A stretch of DNA of 29,573 nucleotides, taken from JAMIFN01 sp035906235 (GTDB taxonomy: Bacteria > Pseudomonadota > Gammaproteobacteria > Burkholderiales > Burkholderiaceae_C). The notes beneath the pieces were generated by a model. That model was not told where the DNA came from, searched no databases, and worked only from the letters and a program-made list of their open reading frames with translations. Shown here piece after piece: positions 14,998 to 21,870 of this stretch. How positions within the stretch are numbered: position 1 is the first letter of the stretch; every line of letters begins with the position of its first letter. Location of the stretch: assembly GCA_035906235.1 (NCBI GenBank), contig JAMIFN010000138.1, positions 1 through 29,573 on the forward strand, given 5' to 3'. The position numbers were made by a program, and so were the translations under genes.

Positions 14998-16101
14998 ATG
15001 GCTAAGACCAAAGACTATCGCCTAGGCGAGTTCACCTACCCCCGTGGCTGGTTCATGATCGCAGAAGACAAAGAGCTGGATACGCACAAGCCCCTGGCGG
15101 TGCGCTTTTTTGGCCAAGACTTCGCGCTTTACCGTGGCATGGCCACCGGCAAAGTGGTGCTGCTTGATGCCTACTGCCCGCATATGCAAACCCATTTGGG
15201 TGCGCACAACACCACCAGCTATGTGGTCTTAGACAACAACGGCACCAATATCGTGGGTGACGACATCGTTTGCCCCTACCACGGTTGGAAATTTGGCGCC
15301 GATGGCGCGTGTAAAGAGATTCCTTACCATGATGGCCCCATCCCTGCCGCTGCCCGCGTAAAAAGCTGGTTGGTGCAAGAGAGCATGGGCGCGATTTGGG
15401 TGTGGTTTGACCCCGAAGGCGGCCAGCCTGATTACCCCGTGCCCAGCCTACCCATTGAAAATGACGCGTCTTGGGTTCGCCCCAGTTACGACCACCTAGG
15501 TTCGCTGGATATGCACCCTATTGAAGCGGTGGACAACATTGCCGACTATGGGCACTTCGACATCATCCACGGCTCTACCACGCAGGGTTTTGAAAACGAG
15601 TTTCACCAACACGAAGCCATTCAACGCATGCGCGGCCCACACCGCACACTGGTTGATCCCAATACGGGCGTATCGTCGGTCTTGCATACCATCACCAAAT
15701 ATGTAGGCCCTGCCGCACTGCAGTCGTATATGACGGGTATGTTTGAGTCTTATATCGTCATCAACCACACCCCCATTGAAGACGGCAAGGTCAAGGTCTG
15801 GCACTCCCTCTGGGTGAAAGCGCCGACGGGACAGCCTACCGTGACAGCCATTGATCGCGTATTGGGTAAGCAATTTCAGGAAACTGCGCTCACCGCCTTC
15901 GCGCAAGACTTCGAGGTTTGGAGCCAAAAAGCTGCCAATATCAACGGCATGTATTTGCCCAGCGACGGCGCTTTTGTGCGCGCCCGCGCTTGGTACAAAC
16001 AGTTCTACAACCCCCGTGCCAAGTACGAGGAATACGAAGAGCAGTTTGAAGGCCCAGTCTATGTGCCCCGTGGCACCGAGCCCTACACCGTAGCCAGCTA
16101 A
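14998..16101 (+). CDS. Rieske [2Fe-2S] ring-hydroxylating oxygenase, copy 2
   Basis: A 367-residue tandem paralogue of the gene before it. Iron ligands are kept: C60, H62, C92 and H95 for the cluster; D183, H186, H191 and a late Asp near 304 for the mononuclear iron. Differences gather in the catalytic domain (LPIENDASWVR for LPVGEGAWVR, YGHFDIIHG for YGHFSPIHG), while the first 94 nt from the ribosome site and a 116-nt run near the end are identical at DNA level. The second copy may therefore have a changed substrate range. It has its own leader and terminator, so the two can be controlled separately. A homo-oligomer is likely, but a mixed complex cannot be excluded. Confidence 0.9.
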   Translation: MAKTKDYRLGEFTYPRGWFMIAEDKELDTHKPLAVRFFGQDFALYRGMATGKVVLLDAYCPHMQTHLGAHNTTSYVVLDNNGTNIVGDDIVCPYHGWKFGADGACKEIPYHDGPIPAAARVKSWLVQESMGAIWVWFDPEGGQPDYPVPSLPIENDASWVRPSYDHLGSLDMHPIEAVDNIADYGHFDIIHGSTTQGFENEFHQHEAIQRMRGPHRTLVDPNTGVSSVLHTITKYVGPAALQSYMTGMFESYIVINHTPIEDGKVKVWHSLWVKAPTGQPTVTAIDRVLGKQFQETALTAFAQDFEVWSQKAANINGMYLPSDGAFVRARAWYKQFYNPRAKYEEYEEQFEGPVYVPRGTEPYTVAS

Positions 16102-16122
16102 GGAATGCGCTAAGCACTACCC

Positions 16123-16146
16123 GCCCCTCTTTGGAGGGGCTTTTTT
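16123..16146 (+). terminator. Intrinsic terminator after the second Rieske gene
   Basis: GCCCCTC (16123-16129) pairs with GAGGGGC (16134-16140) around TTTG and is followed by six T. It closely resembles the terminator after the first copy. Confidence 0.92.
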
Positions 16147-16161
16147 ATGGCTAAGTTTTAT

Positions 16162-16170
16162 TGCTATAGT
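16162..16170 (+). promoter_or_regulatory. Extended -10 promoter of the SDR-crcB operon
   Basis: TGCTATAGT is an extended -10 element 11 nt before the ATG at 16182, so the leader would be only about five bases. The place of a -35 box is taken by the T-run of the preceding terminator. Confidence 0.5.
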
Positions 16171-16181
16171 CAGCCCCTCTT

Positions 16182-16970
16182 ATGCAAACCCCACTCGTTT
16201 TCATCACCGGCGCCTCTAGCGGCATAGGCCAGGCTTTGGCCGCTGAGTTTTACCGCCAAGGCTGGCGTTTAGGCCTAGTGGCGCGCCGCGCTGATGCCAT
16301 ACACGATTGGGCGCAAGAACAAGAACTCGATGCCGCTCGCTACGCGGTGTATGCCGCCGATGTGGCCGATAGCGACAGCATCGTCGCCGCAGGGCAGGCT
16401 TGTATGGCCGCCCAAGGCCTGCCCGATATGGTGATAGCCAATGCCGGCGTGGGTTATGGCATGGACAGCCGCGCGCGTGAAGATATAGACAGCTTTGCCG
16501 CCATGCTGCAGGTCAATAACATCGGCATGGCCGCCACCTTTCACCCTTTTATCGCCGCCATGCAGCAGCGCGGCAGCGGCAAATTGGTAGGCATAGCCAG
16601 CGTGGCGGCGATTCGTGGTTTAAAAGGCCATGGCGCGTATTGCGCCAGCAAATCTGCCGTGGTGGCTTATTGCGAAAGCCTGCGCCTGGATTTACACGGC
16701 AGCGGCGTGCAGGTCACAGCGCTGTTACCGGGCTATGTGGCGACGCCCCTAACCAGTAAAAACAGCTACGGCATGCCCTTTATGCTTTCCGCCGCCGAAT
16801 TTGCCGCGCGCAGCTACCGTTTTTTGGCAGGCCAGGGCAGCTATGGCGTCATTCCTTGGCAAATGGGCGTGGTCGCCAAACTGCTGCGCATCTTGCCCAA
16901 TGGCCTGTACGATGCCATTTTTGCCAAACGCGGCACCAAAAAACGCCAAAGTGAAGGCGGTGGGCAGTGA
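16182..16970 (+). CDS. Short-chain dehydrogenase/reductase
   Basis: A 262-residue classical SDR. The cofactor loop TGASSGIG is at 9-16, ANAGVG at 86-91, catalytic Ser at S140 (GIASVAA) and the YxxxK pair at Y153 and K157 (GAYCASKSAV). An Arg pair after the second strand (LVARRAD) suggests NADP(H), which is inference. The C-terminal 60 residues include hydrophobic stretches (ATPLTSKNSYGMPFML) seen in membrane-associated SDRs of unknown substrate. The start is an ATG with no Shine-Dalgarno, just after a -10 box. Its stop overlaps the crcB start by 4 nt (GTGA), so the two are translationally coupled. Confidence 0.93.
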   Translation: MQTPLVFITGASSGIGQALAAEFYRQGWRLGLVARRADAIHDWAQEQELDAARYAVYAADVADSDSIVAAGQACMAAQGLPDMVIANAGVGYGMDSRAREDIDSFAAMLQVNNIGMAATFHPFIAAMQQRGSGKLVGIASVAAIRGLKGHGAYCASKSAVVAYCESLRLDLHGSGVQVTALLPGYVATPLTSKNSYGMPFMLSAAEFAARSYRFLAGQGSYGVIPWQMGVVAKLLRILPNGLYDAIFAKRGTKKRQSEGGGQ

Positions 16971-17356
16971 GCGGCCTGCTGCCAAATTTGCTCACCATCA
17001 GCCTAGGGGCGGCGGCAGGCGCTTGCCTGCGTTGGGGCTTGGGGCTGGCGGCTTTGCGTTTTGCCTCGCCTTGGCCCTTGGGCACGCTGGCGGCCAATTG
17101 GCTGGGCGCCTATGCCATTGGTTTAGCAGCGGCCTATTTTGCGGCGCATAGCGAACTGTCCCCAGCCTATAAATTGCTGATTGCCACAGGTTTTTTGGGT
17201 GGCTTGACCACTTTTTCGACTTTCTCGCTGGAGGCCGTGCAACTGCTGCAGACGGCACGCTACGCGGACTTTGCCACGCATTTTGCCCTGCACACCATCG
17301 GCTGCATGCTGCTTACGGTGCTGGGTATGGCCAGCTACAAAGGGGCACTGGCATGA
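16967..17356 (+). CDS. crcB: Fluoride channel CrcB/Fluc
   Basis: A 129-residue protein with four membrane helices, working as an antiparallel dimer that lets fluoride leave the cytoplasm. Family residues are N44 in TLAANWLGAYAIG, the GGLTTFSTFS motif at 78-87 with Phe-box residues F83 and F86, and R22 in the first helix. Starts at a GTG overlapping the SDR stop; ends ATGA with the next gene's ATG, so it is the middle of a coupled trio. No fluoride riboswitch is visible upstream of the operon; the short SDR leader leaves no room for one. Confidence 0.95.
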   Translation: MSGLLPNLLTISLGAAAGACLRWGLGLAALRFASPWPLGTLAANWLGAYAIGLAAAYFAAHSELSPAYKLLIATGFLGGLTTFSTFSLEAVQLLQTARYADFATHFALHTIGCMLLTVLGMASYKGALA

Positions 17357-18174
17357 ACGCGCAGACCCAGCCCTTGCGCATCAACGCGCGCCAACGCGAC
17401 ATGCTCAGCCATATGGGGCTGCCCATGCTGGGCTGGCCTGCGGCGGCTGAGCCACCAGCAGCTCTTACCCCCAGCCGCAGCGCCCAACCCAGCGCAGCCC
17501 CAGCCTTATTGGTGGACACCATGGATCCCGCCGTGCGCCGCATGCGTTTGGGCGCGGTGAGGCGAGAGGTGGGGAATTTTTCCGAAGAAGAGGTAGAAAC
17601 ACCGAGAAACGCTGCCCAAGTCGCTATAGAAAATGTAGTTCCCTGCCAGGCATTGGGTGATCAGCCTAGGTTGTGGACTTTGCAAGGCGAACTAACGGAC
17701 AGGGTTGGCGTGCAAGCTTTGCTGCTGGTGTGCGAGCCTTCGGCAGATGCCAATCACTTTCCTTTAGACGAGGATGCGCTGGTTTTGCTGCGCAATATGT
17801 TGCAAGCGCTGGCTTGGCCTGTGGTACAAGTTGTGCTGGCGGAGCTACCCAGCACAGAAGCCCTTGAAGCTGCCCAAGCCATCGGCACTCATGGCGCCGC
17901 CGCGCACTGGCTGGCGTGTTTGGAGACTTGGCAGCCTGCTGCAGTGTTGTTGCTGGGGCGCAGTGCGTGCCGCCAAGTTTTGGATGTAACTCAGGATGTC
18001 GGTTTGAGCCGTTTGCGTGAACAAAACTTTACTTTGGCAGGCAGGCTGGTGAGGGCGAGTTACCCTCTGAGCTATTTATTGCGAAATCCTAGCGCGAAGT
18101 CGAAGGCTTGGCACGACTGGCTTGCGCTCAAATGGGCGTGGGCTGATGGGGTGAAATCGGAGATGACAGGCTAA
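17353..18174 (+). CDS. Unknown protein, degenerate UDG-fold / HolD (psi)-like
   Basis: A 273-residue protein I cannot name firmly. Its C-terminal half resembles family-4 uracil-DNA glycosylases (PAAVLLLGRSACRQVLD; SYPLSYLLRNPSAKSKAW) but lacks the catalytic motifs: CEPSA replaces GEAPG and SYPLS replaces YHPxY. The first 28 residues (RQRDMLSHMGLPMLGWP) recall the N-terminal clamp-loader peptide of DNA polymerase III psi (HolD), and the end, LRNPSAKSKAW, recalls HolD's LRANPTARAALW. A Pro/Ala-rich linker (29-58) joins the two. It could be a psi-like clamp-loader part; the call is inference. The ATG overlaps the crcB stop by 4 nt. A possible degenerate dispersed repeat lies near 17621-17650. 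Confidence 0.8.
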   Translation: MNAQTQPLRINARQRDMLSHMGLPMLGWPAAAEPPAALTPSRSAQPSAAPALLVDTMDPAVRRMRLGAVRREVGNFSEEEVETPRNAAQVAIENVVPCQALGDQPRLWTLQGELTDRVGVQALLLVCEPSADANHFPLDEDALVLLRNMLQALAWPVVQVVLAELPSTEALEAAQAIGTHGAAAHWLACLETWQPAAVLLLGRSACRQVLDVTQDVGLSRLREQNFTLAGRLVRASYPLSYLLRNPSAKSKAWHDWLALKWAWADGVKSEMTG

Positions 18175-18331
18175 ATTTTTTCTGGGTTTGCATTTCTAGC
18201 GTGTAAAGTCGGACTGGGCTTGGATACGGAGACTTAGAAATTTTCAGATAATTTTCATATCCCAAGCCTAAAGTTCCTCGGCGCGTAGAAACCCTTGCGC
18301 TTTCTGCTTTACATATTTTGGAAGAAATCCC

Positions 18332-18601
18332 ATGAAAAACCTGATGATCGCTGCTGTTGCTGCTATTGTTTCTTTGTCTGCTGCTGCTACCAGCGTTTCT
18401 GCTGAACACGCTGCTGCTAAAGCTGCTCCTGCTGCTGAAGTGAAAGCTGCTGCTCCTGCTGCTGCTCCTGCTCCTGCTGCTGAAGTGAAAGCTGAAGCGA
18501 AAGTTAGCAAAAAAGCGAAAAAAGCGAAAAAAGCGAAAAAAGTTAAAGCAGCTGCCCCAGCTGCTGCTGCCCCAGCTGCTGCTGCGTCAGCTTCTAAATA
18601 A
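18332..18601 (+). CDS. Ala/Lys-rich exported protein, unknown function
   Basis: An 89-residue protein with a signal peptide (MKNLMIAAVAAIVSLSAAATSVSA, expected cleavage before EHAAAK). The mature part is about 65 residues of nearly only Ala, Lys, Pro, Val and Glu, including two AAEVKA units and a KKAKKAKKAKKVK run built on 9-bp DNA repeats. It is strongly basic and probably unfolded, like histone H1 tails. Ala codons are mostly GCT, unlike the GCC/GCG of neighbours, which may reflect high expression or repeat expansion. GGAAG is about 8 nt before the ATG. A strong terminator follows. I do not know its function; an envelope or nucleic-acid-binding role is a guess. Confidence 0.8.
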   Translation: MKNLMIAAVAAIVSLSAAATSVSAEHAAAKAAPAAEVKAAAPAAAPAPAAEVKAEAKVSKKAKKAKKAKKVKAAAPAAAAPAAAASASK

Positions 18602-18635
18602 TTAGCAGTTCGCGGTTATTTTTGAACCTCGACGG

Positions 18636-18679
18636 CCCTTGGTTGTGGTGGCGTACGCCCACCATACCAAGGGTTTTTT
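18636..18679 (+). terminator. Strong intrinsic terminator
   Basis: CCCTTGGT (18636-18643) pairs with ACCAAGGG (18666-18673), the stem continues through TGGTGG/CCACCA after a one-base bulge, and six T follow. It separates the Ala/Lys-rich gene from the two-component genes. Confidence 0.93.
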
Positions 18680-18717
18680 CATATAGGCTTCGGGTCTTCT
18701 CGTGAAAGAGTGTGGAA

Positions 18718-19380
18718 ATGAATATCCTATTGGTTGAAGACGATTTAATGGTGGGCAAAGCCCTGTTGCAAAGCCTCCAACGCCGCCAGTGGCAGGTGCA
18801 ATGGCTGCGCCGCGCAAGCGATGCGCAAGAGCGCCTGAAAACCGAAGCCTTTGATTTGCTATTGCTCGATTTGGGGCTCCCAGATGAAGACGGCATGGAA
18901 GTGCTCAAAAGCCTGCGCGCCCGTGGCAGCACCCTGCCCGTCATCATCGTCACCGCCCGCGATGCGGTAGAGCAGCGCGTGCTGGGCTTGCAAGAAGGAG
19001 CCGACGACTATGTCTCTAAACCCTTCGACATGGAGGAGCTTGCCGCGCGCATCTTGGCCGTTGTGCGCCGCAACCATGGCAACGCCAGCAACACCATTCA
19101 GCACGGGCCGCTTAGCTTAAACGCGCAAGCGCATACCGTGCACTGGCATGGCAAGCCCGTCAAGATTTCGAAAAACGAGTTTGTGATTTTGGAAATGCTG
19201 GTGCGCCGCCAAGGCATGGTCTGGACCAAAGAGCAGATTGAGCAACGCATACACGGCCTGGGCAGCGAGGTCGAGAGCAATACGGTCGAGGTGTATATCT
19301 ATAACCTGCGCAAAAAGCTCAGCTCGGAATTTATTCAAAACATGCGCGGCGTGGGGTATTTCCTCAAACCTGAAGCCTAG
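18718..19380 (+). CDS. OmpR-family response regulator (QseB-like)
   Basis: A 220-residue DNA-binding regulator. Receiver domain 1-115: acidic pair in LLVEDDLM (D8, D9), phospho-acceptor D51 (LLLLDLGLPDEDG), T79 and K101 (SKPFDMEEL). A winged helix follows (ISKNEFVILEMLVRRQGMVW, then VESNTVEVYIYNLRKKL). The ATG at 18718 is preferred over a GTG six bases upstream because family members start MNILLVEDD. The cognate kinase follows after 83 bp, an unusually wide gap that holds a terminator-like hairpin. Target genes are unknown. Confidence 0.94.
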   Translation: MNILLVEDDLMVGKALLQSLQRRQWQVQWLRRASDAQERLKTEAFDLLLLDLGLPDEDGMEVLKSLRARGSTLPVIIVTARDAVEQRVLGLQEGADDYVSKPFDMEELAARILAVVRRNHGNASNTIQHGPLSLNAQAHTVHWHGKPVKISKNEFVILEMLVRRQGMVWTKEQIEQRIHGLGSEVESNTVEVYIYNLRKKLSSEFIQNMRGVGYFLKPEA

Positions 19381-19390
19381 GAAACCCCGT

Positions 19391-19440
19391 AAAACCCGCT
19401 TTCGGATCTGCTATTCCAGCGGTCGCCGAAAAGGGTTTTT
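19391..19440 (+). terminator. Terminator/attenuator between regulator and kinase genes
   Basis: AAAACCC (19391-19397) pairs with GGGTTTT (19433-19439) and TTTCGG (19400-19405) with CCGAAA (19426-19431); the T-run reaches 19440. It would lower kinase expression relative to the regulator. Confidence 0.65.
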
Positions 19441-19463
19441 AGCGGTTTTATGAGGGTGTTGTT

Positions 19464-20999
19464 ATGCGTTCTATCAAAGCCAATCTGACGCGAGATTGGC
19501 TCATCATTAGCTGTTTATTGTTGGCCTCCGTGGTAGTGGCCATCTACAGCTTTACGCAAGTGCGTGCGCGCCAAGTTTTAGACCGCCAATTGCAGCAATT
19601 CGCCCACCTGATGGTGGTGCACGATTTAGCCAGCGATAGCCAAGAGGGTGCAGACCAGCCCGCCTTGCCTGAAAATTTGATGGTACGGCAATGGCGCCAA
19701 GGCGCGAGTACAGCCTATGTCTCGCACCCAGAACAATTCAAAATCCCCTTCGATTTGCCGCAGGGCTTTAGCACGGTGCAAGTCAAGAGCGCGGGCTCCA
19801 GCACGCAGATGCGGGTGTATGCCTTGAAGTCTGGTAAATCCATGATTCAGGTGGCTGCGCCTTTGGCTGAGCGTGACCTGTTGTCGCGCGAATTGGGTGA
19901 GGCATTATTGCTGCCCGTGATCGTCATCCTGCTGGTTTTTATGGGGATTTTTCGCTGGCGCATGCGAAAAGCCCTTGATCCCCTGCAGCGTCTGCACGAA
20001 GACATCGCGGTGCGCAAAAATGGCTGGAAGCAAGGGCTGGATGAAGAGGGGCTACCAGCAGAGTTAGCCGCACCCGTGCAAGCGATCAACCAATTGGTGC
20101 AGCGTTTGTTCAAAAACATGGAGCTGCAACAGCACTTTATCGCCGATGCCGCGCACGAATTGCGTACACCGCTGACCGCCTTGCGTTTGCAGCTGGGCAA
20201 TCTGCAGCAAAGCTTGAGCCAAGACCAGCAGGACGAGAGCGCAGAATCCCTGCAAGAAATGACCAGAGGCATCAACCGCGCCACCCGTCTGGTCGAACAA
20301 CTGCTGCAGTTGGCGCGGCTGCAGCACCAAGGTCAAACCTATCAAGCCGAGGCTGCGGACATCGTGCCCCTGATTCATAAAACCATGGCCGAGCTTTCGG
20401 GCTTTGCCGCTGCCGCCAATATGGAGCTGGCCTACGAAGGCCCAGACCATGCTAGAGCCATGGTCTACCCCTTTGCACTGCGCATTTTGTTAGAGAACCT
20501 GCTGCAAAACGCCTTCAAATACGGGCAAAGCGGTGCTGTGGTACAGGTCTGCTTGGAATTGCCAGAGCGCGAGCTGGCCTCAGATGTGGCCGAGCTGTGG
20601 GAGGCCATGCACCCCGTCGCGCAGGGGCAAACCCAGAGCGACCACCCCGATGCGGCCCCGCAAAAACATACTTGGGTGCTGAGCATCACCAACGAAGGCA
20701 GTGGCATCGATCCAGCTTGGCACCCGCGTATTTTTGAGCGATTTTTCCGCCTCAGCGAACACCAAAACCTGCCCGGCTCGGGCTTGGGTCTGCCCATCGT
20801 GCGCGAAATTGGCCGCCTGCATGGCAGCGAAGTATTTTTAGAAGCCCTGCACGAAGGTGCAGAGCAGCCTGGGCTGCGCATAGGGTTAGAGCTACCAGGT
20901 GCTCTCGAGGGCTCCAAAGTGCCTAGCGATCACGACATGGCGCAAGCGGATGCGGAGACGCAGCAATCGACACCACTAGCCTACAGTCAGCACGCATAG
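19464..20999 (+). CDS. Sensor histidine kinase (QseC-like)
   Basis: A 511-residue inner-membrane kinase. TM1 is about 13-30 and TM2 about 147-163, enclosing a periplasmic domain of about 115 residues. The dimerisation box FIADAAHELRTPLTALRLQL carries the phosphorylated H231. The ATPase domain shows the N-box LLENLLQNAFKYG, a G1 box NEGSGID, FERFFRL and the G2 box GSGLGLPIVREIG. In G1 the usual Asp (DxGxG) is Asn. About 35 residues are inserted between the N and G1 boxes (WEAMHPVAQGQTQSDHP), and the C-terminus has a polar tail. AGGG lies about 11 nt before the ATG. It pairs with the regulator at 18718. Confidence 0.94.
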   Translation: MRSIKANLTRDWLIISCLLLASVVVAIYSFTQVRARQVLDRQLQQFAHLMVVHDLASDSQEGADQPALPENLMVRQWRQGASTAYVSHPEQFKIPFDLPQGFSTVQVKSAGSSTQMRVYALKSGKSMIQVAAPLAERDLLSRELGEALLLPVIVILLVFMGIFRWRMRKALDPLQRLHEDIAVRKNGWKQGLDEEGLPAELAAPVQAINQLVQRLFKNMELQQHFIADAAHELRTPLTALRLQLGNLQQSLSQDQQDESAESLQEMTRGINRATRLVEQLLQLARLQHQGQTYQAEAADIVPLIHKTMAELSGFAAAANMELAYEGPDHARAMVYPFALRILLENLLQNAFKYGQSGAVVQVCLELPERELASDVAELWEAMHPVAQGQTQSDHPDAAPQKHTWVLSITNEGSGIDPAWHPRIFERFFRLSEHQNLPGSGLGLPIVREIGRLHGSEVFLEALHEGAEQPGLRIGLELPGALEGSKVPSDHDMAQADAETQQSTPLAYSQHA

Positions 21000-21033
21000 C
21001 TATTAAAAAAGTAGCTGCTTAGGCAAGTTTTAC
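20998..21033 (+). repeat. Dispersed AGCTA/TAGCTGC repeat, copy A
   Basis: This 36-mer begins inside the kinase stop codon with AGCTATTAAAAAAGTAGCT, itself an inverted repeat (AGCTA/TAGCT), and continues GCTTAGGCAAGTTTTAC. It is the reference copy for the other repeats listed here. Confidence 0.7.
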
Positions 21034-21100
21034 ACACTAGAATGCAAAAAAACTATAAGAATGCTTTCAAGACCTACCAAAATCACGAGGAGACTGCCTC

Positions 21101-21673
21101 ATGAGCACCGGCATCGCTAGTGGTCCTCGCCCTCACATGAACCCAGGGGCAGCAAGCATCGCCCTAGCAGGTGGCTGCTTTTGGTGCCTCGAAGGTGCAT
21201 TTGCCGCCCTGCGCGGCGTGCAGGCGGTGGAATGCGGCTATAGCAATGGTCAGCCGCCGCCCATCACTTATGAGCAAGTGTGCACAGGCCAAACGGGGTG
21301 CGCCGAAGTGGTGCTGCTGCAATACGACAGCATGCAAATTGCCTGCGCACAATTGCTGGAAGTGTTTTTTGCCCTGCACGACCCCAGCACGCGCAACCGC
21401 CAAGGCGCCGATGTCGGCACGCAATACCGCAGCGGCATTTATTACACCCAGCCCGAGCAAGCTGAGGCGGCTCAGGCTGCCATCGCGCAATTGGCCGCGC
21501 AAGGGATAGTCGCCACTACTGAGATCCTGCCCCTAGCCCATTATCAGGCTGCAGAGGCCTATCATCAGGGCTACGCTGCACGCAACCCGCAGCAGCCCTA
21601 CTGCCGCCTCGTAGCCTTGCCCAAACTAGCCAAGGCCAAGGCGCAATTCGGTGCGTGGATGGCTGCGGGCTAG
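21101..21673 (+). CDS. msrA: Peptide methionine-S-sulfoxide reductase
   Basis: A 190-residue repair enzyme that reduces methionine S-sulfoxide in proteins. The catalytic motif GGCFWCLEG places the nucleophile at C26. QGADVGTQYRSGIYY, EILPLAHYQAAEAYHQ and GYAARNP follow the family pattern. One further Cys late in the chain (PYCRLVAL, about 167) could be the resolving residue. GAGGAG is about 6 nt before the ATG at 21101. A second ATG at codon 13 is closer to the usual start of the family, so the first 12 residues may be extra. No export signal is seen. A 9-bp tandem repeat begins at the last base of the stop codon. Confidence 0.95.
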   Translation: MSTGIASGPRPHMNPGAASIALAGGCFWCLEGAFAALRGVQAVECGYSNGQPPPITYEQVCTGQTGCAEVVLLQYDSMQIACAQLLEVFFALHDPSTRNRQGADVGTQYRSGIYYTQPEQAEAAQAAIAQLAAQGIVATTEILPLAHYQAAEAYHQGYAARNPQQPYCRLVALPKLAKAKAQFGAWMAAG

Positions 21674-21717
21674 GCTGGATTGGCTGGATTGGCTGGATTG
21701 GCTGGATTGGCTGGACT
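21673..21717 (+). repeat. 9-bp tandem repeat (GGCTGGATT) after msrA
   Basis: Four perfect copies and a fifth with one change. The rest of the msrA-tal gap holds a G8 tract (21732-21739), a possible -10 box TAGAAT (21777-21782) and a G7 tract (21833-21839) followed by T7. The tal frame stays open through the repeats but is unlikely to be translated there. Confidence 0.95.
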
Positions 21718-21870
21718 AGCGCGCGTTTCATGGGGGGGGTGGCGCTGCCGCGCACAATATCTAGGATGAAGGGCGATAGAATGCCCAGATCCATCCAATC
21801 CCGCCTCGCCAACGATCGGTGGTGGCCACGCAGGGGGGGTGTTTTTTTGAAAGAATGGCCAAGCAAGCCC

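Noticed and set aside
21655..21870. Upstream extension of transaldolase with Gly-Trp-Ile repeats
   Set aside because: It overlaps msrA and the tandem repeat; the family start MTNFASELDALK at 21871 is clear.
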